Below, piece by piece: positions 18,515 through 32,300 of a stretch of DNA of 64,000 bases (its first letter is position 1; each line of letters opens with the position of its first letter). Where the stretch lies: the NCBI GenBank assembly GCA_022494885.1, contig JAGVSM010005005.1:62001-126000 (forward strand), in the 5' to 3' direction. The notes beneath the pieces were generated by a model. The model was not told the origin of the DNA. It made no database searches and saw only the letters and a list, made by a program, of their open reading frames with translations. The position numbers and the translations under genes were made by a program. This stretch comes from Micrasema longulum. Lineage: Eukaryota; Arthropoda; Insecta; Trichoptera; Brachycentridae.

Positions 18515-20060
18515 ATGCTTCTACCACCACCTGTTGATTTTTTGGCGATGTTATTATTTTTATTTGTAATAGGCAGGCAGCCTTTGCTGATGCACCTATA
18601 TCTCGTGTGCTACTTTTGTCTAAGTTTTTCTTCCTTCAAAAAAGCATCCAAACGGTTTTTGAACTGGTTGACCGAAATGGAATGGGCAAGTAGACTTGGT
18701 AGTTTATTCCAGTCTGAAACTACCCTGCTGGGAAGAAAGTTTTACTTGGGATCGAGGTGGAATTGGGGTCGATAGAGCTTCCAGTTCTAACCCCGTAAAT
18801 TTGTGTTGGGATTTAATTGGGGGCAATAAAAGTAATTATTGAGTATCTTATAAGTTTCTATTGAGTCCCCTGTCTTGCTTCTTTCTTCCAATGATGTAAG
18901 TCCCAGTGCTTTTAATTTACCGTGGTAAGGCATCTTTTTGAGTAATTTGTGGATTTTCGTAGCACACCTTTGGACTTTTCCAATTGATCAATGTCTTGAG
19001 TGAAGTAGGGACTCATACGTGATATCCATACTCCAATAAAGGTCTCACATAGGCCTTGTATATTTTAAGAAATACATCTGAAGTAATATTTTGGAATGCC
19101 TTTTTAATCAAATAAATTATTGACTCAGCTTTCTTGGCAATAGACGTGATGTGAGCTTCCCATTTTAAATCCATCGATATGATTATGCCGAAATCTTTCT
19201 GATGCTTTACGGGTTTGAGTTGGACACCACCCGAAAGATAAGTATATACAGGGTTGTTGTTGCCTATGTAAAGGTAGGTATATTTTTCAGCGTTTGGCGA
19301 GATTTGCCAGTTTTTGGTCCATTCATTGATGTGGTCCAAATCCTGGAGTAGTTGTCCAGAGCATTGAAGGGGGTTTGCAAACAGTTCGGTGTCATCTGTA
19401 AAGATACTCGATTGAGATTTTACGACTGTTTTGGGATCATCAATGTGTAAGATGAAGAGGATCGGGCCGAGGACTGAACCTTGTGGAACGCCGCTGAGTA
19501 CGTTATGTTCTGTAGATAAGGTGTTGCCTATTTTCATTGGAAAGATACGATTGTTCGAGAAAGCTTCAATCCTCCTCAGTAGCTTACCACGGATACCCGA
19601 GTGCTCCAACTTCTTGACCAGTCTTTTAATTGGAACACGATAGAATGATTTTTTTTAATTCAAGGTACATCCTGTGGATTGTGATTGTCATATTCCTCAG
19701 TGCAGATATCTAAACATTGTAACAAATTGGTGACAGTAGATCTCTCGGGGACAAATCCGTGTTGATCTTGGATTATAATTTGCTTCTTCTGTAGAAACTC
19801 CCTTAAATCTTTGACAATAACTTTCTTCATGCACTTACAGATGATACGAGTGAGACTAATAGGTCTAGTTTACGGGTCCGGTTTGTCGCCTTTCTCGAAT
19901 ATGGGCGCAACAATTGCTCTCTTCCATTCTGATGGTAATTCTCCAGTCTCAAACGTATGTTGCACGAGTAATGATATAGAGAGACTCGGGGCAGTTGCCC
20001 ACTTCTTTAATAATATTGTAGTTACTCAGCAGAAAAATGTATTAGAATGGTCCATCGCTA
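18515..20060 (-). pseudogene. CR1/Jockey-type LINE reverse transcriptase
   Basis: Minus strand: QTFETGELPSEWKRAIVAPI-like block near 19.93 kb, KVIVKDLREFLQK, IQDQHGFVPERS, HSGIRGKLLRRIEAF, GVPQGSVLGPILFILHIDDP, SIFTDDTELFANP (catalytic ADD changed to TDD), KDFGIIISMDLKWEAHI, AYVRPLLEYGYHV, then a degraded tail with KMPYHGKLKALGL. A 198-codon central part is open. It begins within about 20 bases of the TMEM145-type stop codon, so it probably lies in that gene's 3' UTR. Confidence 0.85.
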
Positions 20061-20078
20061 CATTAGGTAGTGATCTGA

Positions 20079-20308
20079 CTATTTAGTCCGGTCAGCGTCG
20101 GAATACAGGGCTAGTAATGTGTCTATGGTGTCGGTGTTGCTCGGGATTCCTTGCTGCATGATGCGGAGACTTTCGTCCGGACTAGACGAAGAAGACGTGT
20201 CTGTGGAAGGACTGTCGCCCTGTTCGGCGACTGTCTCCGGTGGAATGTCTTCAGTGGGAGTTCTTGTTTTACCGGCACTGCGAGGTATCTGCGGCAATGG
20301 AAAGGATG
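20079..20308 (-). CDS. TMEM145: TMEM145-type exon 14 (C-terminus, stop)
   Basis: Acceptor TTTTTTCAG; 75 residues from SFPLPQIPRSAG to LLALYSDADRTK, stop TAG at 20079-20081. A CR1/Jockey reverse transcriptase remnant in the same orientation begins almost directly after it; the first AATAAA on this strand that I can see is near 18.7 kb, inside that remnant. Confidence 0.88.
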
Positions 20309-23300
20309 CTGAAAAAAGAATATTGTTATGTTTCAGTGTTTCCAAAGACAAAAATTCTAGGTATTTTTAAGACCCGTGACACCTTATTGTTTGCATGTGT
20401 AATGCTCGACTGGAAAATGTAGGCGTAAGCTGAAAAGCCAGTCTCACATCGGGAAGTCAATACAAATGGAAGCAGAACCATGATAGCCTTCTTTCAACTC
20501 TCGGAACCCCCGTCTCCCTTCCATGGAACCCCAGGATTCCGCCGGTTAAAGGTGAAAGAAAACTAGTTTGTTTAATAGACTTTTATTTCTATAGAAAGGA
20601 TAAATAATTCTTACCGATAACTCCTTGTAGATGATATTCCGTATCTCTCTTTCCTCCATTCTCAACCTTTTCTTCATTCGCTTTCTTACTCTTGGCGAGA
20701 GTCCAAACGGGAGGAGGAATATTGTACGCATCCTTTCTCACGATCGGCTCTAACAATCCCTTCCTGCTCGCCCTCACACTCGCCCCGATCAAGAAAGGAT
20801 TATTAATATCTTGTATGTAACTCGGGTCATCTTTATAACTGTAATCGCTCTGATGCCCGTCGGGTTTATCGATGTAAAAAATGGAACTGTTCTTTTGGAC
20901 GCCATTTTGTTCAACTTTATCGCCGCCATTTTGGTGTTGAGGTTCATTCATTTTCGGCGGGATGAACCGGTTCTCGAGGCTGTCGGAACGGTTTTCTTCG
21001 GTCAGGTTTTTCGTTGCGTCTATACTCTCGTTGCTGTGTTGCGTGGATATTGACAGCTTCGGCTTGTTGATGGTCAGAGAATCCGACAGGTTCCCGCTTA
21101 TGAAACTTATTCCCGTTTCATTGGAGTTTGGAGTGGCGGGACTCTGTAAAGGCGTGAGAGTGTGTAAAGGAGGGGCAGATGCCATGTAGTGGTTGACTCC
21201 GCCGATAAGTTGTTCAGTTCTCCTGGAAAAGTATGTATTGAATATTAATTTTTATATTACTCATTAAATTACTGACCGGTTTAAGTTGTGAACGACTCGA
21301 TAAGCTTAAACGACTTCGGAATACATGCATTAGGTATATTTTTGGTCTTAATAAATATGACCACATATCTGAAATGGCTCAAAATTAGACAGCGGAGAGA
21401 CTATCACTCCCTCTCAAGTTAACTGTACTTCACAGTCCTAACGCGCAACCTCCGTGAAGAATTTCAACGCCAAATAAGCTCACGGTTTACCTTTTCGTTC
21501 ATATTGTTAAAGCACTCTCTTAATACCCATCCTCTTCTTTCTTTTTTCCTCTTTCTTTTTTCCTCTTTCTTCTCTCACTCATAGTTCATGCGACTCCACT
21601 GTAGAATCATCTCACATCCACAGTCAAATACTTTTATATTTTTTATTTATTCATACAAATACACATACATTACAAAAAATAATAACGTATCCCTTACTCT
21701 ATGAGGCCAAGAGCTGTGTGTTGAGTTGGGATACAACATAATGGAAAGTGGTAGCATGCACATTATTAAACAATAGCAAAAATAAAAATTATAAATTATT
21801 ACATTAACATATATTTCAATCAATATCTGGACAGCACGCTCAATTAGGAAGTATATAAATCTACGCAATATCTCGCGGCAGTCTACAAATATTATTATAT
21901 TATATTATTTGATTTTTTGAATTTATTTTCTATTGAATATATTTTGAAACTTAAATGATATAAAAAAAACACCATTGGTCAGTTGGAAGAAATTGTCATT
22001 TGGCAATAAGCCTGCTGATGTACAAAAACTGAAAAAAACAAACGAAAACGCAATGCACATCTTTTGATCTGCCAAAATACAGGAACTCATGTTGAAGAAG
22101 ATCAAGATACGCCACGATCGGTGTACTATTTGTGCTAATGCACCATTAAGAATGAATAGAGGATGGGAGGCCCAGGTCCATTCAGGCAGCCACTGACTTC
22201 CAGGTTGTGAAAGCTGTGCCATCTATCCTCCTCTCTTGGAGACATTCTGGATATTATTATTATGGATAAATATAGTGATAAGGGATTATCAATTGAAATC
22301 ATGTCTTTTTTCACGGCTGATTGTGGCCAATCGCCATTACGGTTTCGCTCAGTTTCACTCGCAATTGCCGTTTGATTTTAAAGATTCAGATTCAGTTGAT
22401 TCAACCCAGTATTTTCGTAATTATAACACATTGAGAAACCCTTCGCAAAACATGAAATTTCACAAAAACTTGCCGGGCACCTGTGCCTTACTTACCTTGA
22501 TAAGTGCATGTATATGTGCATTAGGCCAGTTCGATCGGTTCATCAGTTGAGCTCTCAGTCCAAAAGGAACCTGTTTTTAAGAGAGGGGTTCATACGTAAT
22601 AATCATCGGTGATTTTTCAAATATTTAAGTTTTCTTTATTCGAATTAAATGTTTGTTCCTTTGACAGTGCCGTGTGTTCTTTTTTAATGATGTCTTATTT
22701 TGTATAATATTTGCCGTGCCCTGTTGTTTTAGTTTATCGATCGCCCCAACTCAACTGTGTGGGCAGTCGGGAACGAATAAATATAGAATAGAACTTCCTC
22801 ATCACCTGGAGAGCGGTATGATGACGGACTGCTGCGGGTTGTATATGTGGTGGGAGAATCTGTCCACCGTGGAGTTCCCGGCGACCATCCCCACGGCCTC
22901 CATCACCCCTATCTGCGTTGTCCTCACGTGGTACGGGAAGTTCTTGTTCGCGAATGTGGGAAGAGTCAGGAGCTGTAAAAAGTAAAAACATACATTATTT
23001 TATGTTTATTAAATACCATTCGCTCAGCGCTAGGTTTTACGACTTTTACTAGAATCGCCTTTACATTTTTGTGATTTTCACTTTACAGTTAAATATTTAT
23101 TTTACAAAGGTTATATTTAATTGTGAGTTTTGTTTCGCACACAGACCAGAAATGATATATGGCCAGCGAAGGCGATGAAGAGCAGGACAGCCGTGACGAC
23201 GCTCTCCCTCACCCACTTGTCGATGTAATTGTTGGCCGTGAGGATGAACAGGGGCCCCGCGTTGAACCAGAGGGAGCCGCACAGGCTGAACGGGCAGTAG

Positions 23301-26300
23301 AATACTCCCTGGGAACAATCCACGTGTTTGTATATTATATTATATTAAAGAAGAAAACTTCGTTTCTCTTAGTAAAGTTAATCAAGTAAAATGAATCGTT
23401 TGATACGAAAATTCATAAAATTCGGTGTTTTAAGTAAGTAATTGTAAATATGTAGCGGACCTTTTCGGGATACTTCTTGATGGTAAATACAATGGCGTAG
23501 ATGAACATGAGCCAGGCCAGGATCCTCAGGACAATTAGCCCGTAGCCCGCGGGACTTTCGTACAAGTAAAGAACTTCTCCTGGATCAAATTCCTAGAAGA
23601 TAAAATAATGTCAGGGTATAAGAACGAGAAAGTCAGGCTCTCAGTTTTTTTATCAAACTATAAAACATTGATTTCGGGGTTCTTGCTATTATAGGATAAC
23701 TTATTCCACAATCGTAGCCAGGGGGGAATATTTCATGCTTGCCCTAGCGGCCAGCCGGACTTGCGGTTTACCAATAAATTATTCTTTGTTTTAATCGGAG
23801 ATTAATGCGTTGACTGCATCACCGATCTTCATTTTCAACAGTGCATCAAGTAAATAAAAACAAAAAAAGATTAAAATATGGCTGTAACGCCATACAAAAT
23901 ACTAACAATCATCAGTTTTGTAATCATTTCTTCATAGTAAAATAACGGATTATTTTGCTGGAGATAAACCCTGTACCTCAATATAATTGGTTAAAACCAC
24001 TGATATAATATATTATCTATTCAGTGGTTAAAACTATAACAAAAGTAGTAATCTAATTATTAAACATTTTCATGCTGAAATTATGGCATAAAAAAAAGCT
24101 TTTTAGTTTATTTTAAAGCACTTTAATGAGTTACCATGTTGGTTACTATTATAATTACTATGTAGCCAGTACCGAGTGGCTGCTTCCCTAATCGAAAACC
24201 TCAGCGCACGCCCCTATTAGCAATATATCGCGCTGGCTGTACCTACTAGGTCACTAGGTGAGTAGATGCAAATATACGTACGAGTTATGCACCAATGTGC
24301 AGTTTTAAATTTGCGAGAAACGTAGAATCGTGACAATAACAATTTGTATTTTGAAACGTAATTTTCGTAATGGCGATTACTGTGACCAATTTCAGTTAAA
24401 AAGGAAACAAAGTGCCGAAAAGACATAACACAAAAAGAAATTAATAAATAAAGAAACGTGATTACGATATTTTGTGCAAATCCCGCTCGCGAGGGATGGG
24501 AATCGGCGATGACGTCTCGTTTTTACACATTACGGATCCAACAGTTTTTGCTATCGGTGTGAGGTGATCATCGAAGAAAATCCGTCTTTCGTCTCCGGGA
24601 ACTTACGACAGCGACTTCGTCGTCTTCTGCGGTGAGTCCTTTATTTGACTTTCTCTTCCCGGTGATGTGTAGCGTGTGGCCAGTACATATTTCATCTAAC
24701 AACTTTAATAGATATCTCCATAAATATAATAAATCTATAGCTCAGAGGCAGACGGATGCAAAGCCTAACGTCAAGTGTTCCAAAAAAGTCTAAAGAATCT
24801 ACATTCTCTTCATGGTGAAGCCGACCTTCAGCCTGGCTCGGGTGATGGTGTACCCTCGGCCGTCAGTACCGGCGGAAGTGAGTACATGATGTATGTTGCG
24901 GGATAGTCACCTGCGCTTGGTAGATGAAGAGAGCTACGTAGGTAATGAAATAGCTGCACATGAATATGGTCAGCTTCACGGTGAAGCCGACCTTCAGCCT
25001 GGCTCGGGTGATGGTGTATCCTTTGGCCATCAGTACCAGCAGAAGTAAATACGTCATCTCCGAGAATCCGCACAGCAACTGACCTGATAAAATTATTCAA
25101 ACGAGATGAAAACCTTCGGCAGGTCATGAGGAAATTCAGTGTTATGGGAAATTGGATATAAAATTAGGTCATTTAATGTGGTTAGGGTTTTACTATGTGC
25201 AGCTTGTTATTAAAGCATCTTCAAATATATATTTGTTATAATCAACGTTTAAATGTCAAAAACACTCACCAGCCTGAACTCGTGACGTCATGGGTGGTGT
25301 AATTTCGAGGTTTCAGTGGCGAATTTCAAAATTCAGAAACTTTATAAAAGCATAGCAATGATCTTACATATTTTTTTTCTTTCTAAATAAACCACTGAAC
25401 TTCCTCGTTGTAGACAAAACTATCATTATTATTTTTTCCGAAAAAGTCTTTTTCCCGGCCCTTGCAATGGAGATCGAAAGTATGGCAAAATGGGTTTACA
25501 AAAAAATACCAAACTGTGACTAAAATATTCCTTACTAAGATAATTTACCCTTCAGCCTTTCACTCAAATAGCGAATGCCAAATCAGAATCAACGATGTTG
25601 TCACAGATTGGTTTGAGGTCACCGCCGGAGTTTGTCAAGGTTGCGTCCTTGCACCTTTCCTTTTTATATCCTCGTGGACTTCATCTTAAGGAAGTCAATT
25701 CCACTAGATCGAGGAATATCCATCTCCTCTTCCCGAAAACTCTACTACAGGTAGTATGCCGATTATGCGTTTATAATTGACAATTCAGTCAGGGGTCTTC
25801 AGGCTACTGTAGATAGCCTAAATAAGTACTCCGCATGCATGAGTTTAAAAATCAATATTACAAAATCCCATGTACTGTGTAACACTTCATGCTTTGATGC
25901 CCCAAATCCCCTGACTCTGCCGAACCAAGGGACATGGAATAATGCACCAAATATTTTTATGTCACATTTTTACAAACTATATGAATTCTTTTATTGGTTA
26001 TTTTCAAAGTTTCGACGGCATATTGATGTAGGTGTTTGAACATTTAAGAGATCTACGGACAATCTATAAATACGAACCGAGAGTTCTCAAACTGAGCCCC
26101 CCATATCCGTTGACTGCGTACTTCACATAAGATAGACCTTGCATAAATACACCGATCTGTGAACAAAAACAGAAGCAATTATCAACTATTAAGGGGAGAT
26201 GGCCGGAAAAATGCTAAAATGTGATATTTTGATGGAATATTTAAAGCGTTTGTAGTAGTCCTAGTCAAATTTTAAAAATACTTTGTCAATGTTTAAACTT

Positions 26301-29300
26301 TCTAGGGCTAAATATGTTTTGTTATTTTATTTTTATCTTGCAAATTTGTGAAAAAAATTCATAAAGATCATGAAATCACTGAAAACAGTCATCGTTCGAA
26401 TAGGTATTTAACGTATTTGTATAAGTATATGGTACGACCTTATTTTTTATGTTTATCGTAATGCTCAAATCTTTTTCTAAGCCTCAATATCTCGTTTTTG
26501 TAGCCATTTACAGGGCTTATGACCTGTCATTGGCTGGTTTAAGTTATTTTACTTCACAAAAGTCAACAGATGGAAGAGTTTAGGAAATGTGGATGCTGAA
26601 ACATGGGCAGAATGGTGAATGTTACAGTGTGTAAAGTGGCCACTTAAACTAGCCAACGACAGGTCATAAGCCCTGTAAATGCCTAGACTTCCATATCCCC
26701 CTCTCAAAAATGTTTTCCCTCTCAGTTGAAATAAATTTAAATACGAATAACTCCCTAGGGAGGAAATCCAGCCAGTCTGCAAGTATTTGGACATACTCAA
26801 ACATTGTAGTATGACAATCAATTAGTATTGACACACCTGAGCTATTGTTTTACTGTCCTGTTTATTGGAAACGAAACAGAATAAAAAAAATTCAAGTTTC
26901 ACAGAACTTGAATGAATGGCTATGAGAGTGGTATTAAAGTGTGGTACATATTGTTCCAGGATTAAATTAAGGTTCATCATCATCATCATTTACCTTTCCG
27001 CACATAATGGTGCATAGGGCACTGCATTGGTACACCAATCGCAGTTTATATTGATCATTTTTGTTACATGAAGGTAAGGTGATCAGTCCCACGCTTCACT
27101 TTCCATTCTAGGGACTATGAAATATTCTAGGGTAAAAATACCCCTTTAAATAATATTTCGTATTTACCATGTCGGGAATTAAACCTGAGACCCCTTCCCC
27201 ATGCTTGGTGGCAAATGCGCTGACCATTACACCACAAGGCCGATTAAGGTTAGAGAAATGAAATATCCTAGATATTAAAAATATAATTCTGTTCTCTGAC
27301 TTTTATTTTCAAGTTGAAAAACCAATTATTCTCTGAGAACACGTAAAAAAACGTAAAAAAACAAGGATTTCTACAGGCGTGGAGTGACTGAACGAATGTT
27401 CAACGAGTTGCCAGAAAGTCTCGGGAAAGTTGAATTATTTACAAGGCAATGGAAACAGTAAAATACTCACTTGTTGAAGGCCGACAGACGTGAGGAACAG
27501 TTTGTAGGTGGTGTGGAGTAGCTGGCGAGACTTCAGCTCCACGGAGCACATCACCAAGGCTATGCTCGCGAGGAAGTAGGCGAAGCAGAAGGCTATCAGA
27601 ATGGGCAGGACGTCTGTTGGATGCAAAACTGATCACAACTCGAACCACAAAATGGATGTCAACATTGAAGTTTCAGAATAAAAGACGGTAATATCTGTAC
27701 GTACCGCTGTTATCTTATAGTGAAATTAGAATTGGAATCCTGAACGAAAGCTACCTATATATTGTAGGTGCGCGAGGCGCGAGGCACGAGGCACGAGGCA
27801 CGAGGTATATCCAGGAAGTGAGCTCGGTTGCGGGTGAGATTGCAGATGATCGCAGTTTCGCGCTCACGCGGTACTTTCCCTTACTTGATAGGTAGGAGAA
27901 GGAGTCGGTGCCATTATGAGTTAGCTGACTGTTGTGTTGCGTTGTAATCTAGATTCCGACTGTATTTTTTTATTTATTATTTAGTGCGGGCACACATTGA
28001 GCCACTGGTGGCGGCCACTAGACGCGACCATAAGCTGCAGACGAGTTTTTTTAATACATTTTGAATAGCATCGGCGCAAACCGAGCGTTCGAGTGGCTGC
28101 GGGAGTCGCCCGCGTCGCTTAGTAGCGTGCCCGCGTTTTGTCGTTCGCATCGCGCGCACACTCGGCAACAGTAGTCGGCTTCTCTAGACTAGACTGGGAG
28201 ACATGTTTTTATCTAGTTCCTATGATTTTTTAAATTTAAAATAATCTATTGGAAAGGGGGAACTAAAATCCCAACCGCCTGTGTTTCCACAAAAATTGCG
28301 CAATAAAAATTATCCGGAGAAAATAAATTAAGGAAATTGAGTAACACACTTACAAAATTCGTCAGCGGAGAAATGCTCGTGCCAGTAATCTCCCGGGGGA
28401 CCGTTGGTCATCAGGAAGCGGTACTTCACGTCCAAACCCTTACACAAAATTATTCGTCAATAATGTAGGTACTGTTAAATGAAAACTCGCGTAAGAACGT
28501 AAGTAAACATTGGATCTGGCGGTTTTACGGGTTCTTCGCAATTATCATAAATGTAGAAATTTATTGATCAGAATGTCGTGACGGATTCAAACCTTAAGGC
28601 CCTTTCAACACACATGCCACACAAATCCACCCGGCCCAGTAACTTTATCGCGTTCATCCTACGAACGCATACACAACGTGTCACCTTTTGTAGGGTTAAC
28701 CCGGTAAAATTACTGTGCCGGGTAGATTGGCGTGGCATATGTGAAAAGGCCCAACACAGGCGCAGCCTGAAACGCCAATATACGTTAAACAACGACAAAT
28801 TCAACACCAGAGCAGCTCAGAATTCTCTATTAGGAAGAGCAATTAGTCATTTTGCCAAATTTGAGAAGATGTGCAATCTTGATATATTTAACGACTCGGC
28901 TCTCCGCTACAAACGGAAGCTGAGTCTAATTTGCAATAATAATATTTAGCCTCTTTTAGCAATATTTAGCCTCGATTAATGACATTAGCTTCAATTAATA
29001 ATATTTAGCCTATTTTCGAAAAAAATATACAAAACAAACACCATATTTCACACAAGTAGAACAATGCGTTAAACATATTTTTTTGTTGTCCTGTCTGAAA
29101 TTGTGTTATATATTGTGTTGTGTACGTAATTGGTGCTGTGTTAGGTTAATGTTTTTTTTAATAACACTGTAATTATACTGATATAGCACTGTGTGCACAA
29201 CACTAAACTTAAATCAAATAAAATAAAATAATAAAAAATGACGCAATCATCGTTATCATTCCCCTTTCCGCACCTAATGGTGCACAGGGCACTGCATCGA

Positions 29301-32300
29301 CACACGGATCGCGCCGTATCTTGATATTTTTTGGTGACATGAAGGTAAAATAATAAGTCTTACAAAATTGAATTTTTTAAAAGAATAAGTCGTTTATCGA
29401 TATAAAACATTCCTTTTTAGTGTTTATTTATTTACATACATTAGTTTATTAAACATAAGTCCCGACTCCGTGGGACTCAAAGTCCTGCGTTGAGATAAGA
29501 CGAGCAATTAGTTGACACGGACACACGAGTATATCGCCACAAATATAGGATCAGAAACACAAAAAATAATTCAAAAAAACATATAAATGGCACATCAATA
29601 TGGTAAACAGTAAACTCAAACAATCGGAAAATCTTCGAGGAGTTTCCCACTCAAGTCCCTCCCACTGAGGAAAATCCAGTCTTTAACTCCTCTCTTGAAA
29701 ATGGTTTTTGTCCTTGAGAGCTTGACACGCTCTTCCAAAACAGTGAACATTCTCGGTGTGATAAAGCAGAGACGTCTCTAGCTAAAGTCATACGAGTTTT
29801 GGGTATGACATCATTTGCGCTCTGGGAAAACCTCGTACGGACATTTTGCTGAGACCTCTCCTTATTGTTCGACCAGAAGTGTGTAAGTGCTTCTTTCAGG
29901 TACGGTTGTCTCATATCCAGCACCTTCGTGTATTGGAACAGCTGTTATGTCGGAGGGCGCCTGAATATTATTCTCAATAATAATTTCTGTGAAATTATGA
30001 TAGGCTTTAGAATGTACGCCGCACAACCCCTCCAGCCGGCTATTCCACAGGTCGCGGCGGATCGGAGCGGAGCGAAGTACACACCTCCGAGAGTACCAAT
30101 ATCCGGAATGTCTCTAAGAGAGTAGAATAGATGGCGCAGCTTTCTCAACCTGGAGTGAATGAGCATGAGTGAAACCAATTGGAAAACCTACGGTCTTTAA
30201 AAGGGTTTTCTCGTACGCGGAGGGAATGATTTAAACAATATATTGCCAGGTACAGAGGAAAAATTCAGAAACAGGTTTAATAAAATACTGACTTTGAGTT
30301 CTCCACAGTTGCTTATGGCGATAAACCACCAGCGTTCCCTCACAGAACGAAATCTCCTAGCATTGTGGCACGTCACTACGAGGCGACCGGAGCTGCCGGG
30401 CGACACGGGGCCTTTAGGCCGGGGCGGAGAAGGGTCGAACTTACGCGGCTTGTTGCGGTCGTAATACCTTTCTTGTACTGGACTTCTCTTGATTATATCG
30501 CCCTTCTAAAAATAAAATAAAAAAATTGGGATAAGGTCGGTTGATAGATTAGCTGATAGGTCTTGACTAGGTCGTTGCTAGGTCCTGAATAGGGAGGTGC
30601 TAGGAATGGAGCCAATTTATGAACGATGATTATCGTTTTTTGGGCTTAATCGGTCTGAATTATTTGGCTGGTGGAGGGGTAGTAACGGTTCTGGTTCTCT
30701 CGATCGGACTTTTTTCTTCCGGTTTACTAACAAGCTAATGAACTAACATACCCCATCGCCGTCAGAATTGGGAAAATTAGTTTGAGGGTGACAGACGAAT
30801 TGACTATGTACATTTAGGTTGCTTTGACGGAGATAGAAGCATTGAAAGCAGTAAATGTCCATTAAAAAAAAAAAAAAAACGCGAATCTTTGGATGCAATG
30901 AATTTTTTTTAACAAAATTAATTTACTGTTCATTATAGCTAAAAAATGTTTTTGCAATGTCCGGATCTGAAAAGAAGCCACACCATAAGACCTTTTAAAC
31001 AAATCCGGGTAAGTAGGGGGGGGGGGATTTCAATGGGATAGGATCACATCAATACATTAATGAGAAAGTTCAGTGCTATGGGAAATTTGATATAACATAT
31101 GTTAGAGCATTTAATTGTGCAGGCAAGTCTTTCAAAAATGTATGAAAAAATTAACAAAAATAAACTGCTATGCAACATCGAGTGACCACGTGTTTGCAAT
31201 GAACGATAAATTATAGCGTTGTTATGGCTATCGTGATTGCAATCGGTTACAGATCATCGGCCCTTTTCACACATGCCACGCCAATCCACCTGGTCCGGTA
31301 ACTTTACTGCGTTTATCCTACAAACCCATAAAAAATGTGTCACCTTTTCACACGTGCTGTAAAAATCTAGACGACCCGGTTCGGTTTCCGGTTTAGCCAT
31401 GTTTTTCAACGTTAGGCGTATTTGGGGGGCAAATTATAATTGAGGGCCGTTTTGTCAAAACTCGACATTTGCTTGAAACGTAATTTTTCAGGAGAGGGTT
31501 TTTTGTGATTCACCTCAAATCGCGTGAACGACCTTTGCTTCAAAAAATTACACCTTACAACTAAGCCCGAAGGTAAACTAATTTTGATACAGTTTTTGAT
31601 TTGTTTATGTATTTTATTGACACTCAGAGTTTTGAAAAAACGATCCTTAATTGTACTGGGTTCAAATTTTAAATGTCAGAAACAAAAAAATCCGATCATG
31701 TTAAATAATGCCGTAGATGCCCGCAAGTCAGCGGTTCACATAATAAAGTCAGTTAAACCCATGTTTTCTTCGCTTTCTTGTCAGCTATGTTTCGTCAGTA
31801 TGTGGGGGTGTGATTTCAAAGTTTGGGTAGAGATTTTCAAAATTACAAAAGTTAAAAAAATTATAGTGATGATATACACAAAAGTAAAATAATTTTGTTT
31901 ATAGTTGAGTTTAATAGTCTATAAACAAAAGTACTGAACTTCATGTAGCACATCAAATTAAGAATAGTCCAGAAGGTGCGTAGAATCATATTTGATTACA
32001 TCGGATTGTGTCCGAAAAAAACCCCACTTTGCCCTACTTTCGCCGCGCGCATGCGTGAAGTCGCCGTGTAATGTTGCCAGATCGCAAAAAATATAATCAT
32101 AACACAAATGTAACATTAAAAAAAAAGTAATTTGTATTTTTTTCTTTGAAATTTTATTGTATACGCGGAAACGTTGATTTTTTTTTACAATTTTATTGTA
32201 CAGAGTAGATAAGTAAAGGGCCATTTAATAAGAGCAATTTAATTAATGAACTTTGAACTTAAAAAATTAAACAAATGTTATTTTACATTAAACAAATTTT

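Noticed and set aside
20589..20731. Separate small gene on the minus strand
   Set aside because: Alternative frame of TMEM145-type exon 13 and its intron.
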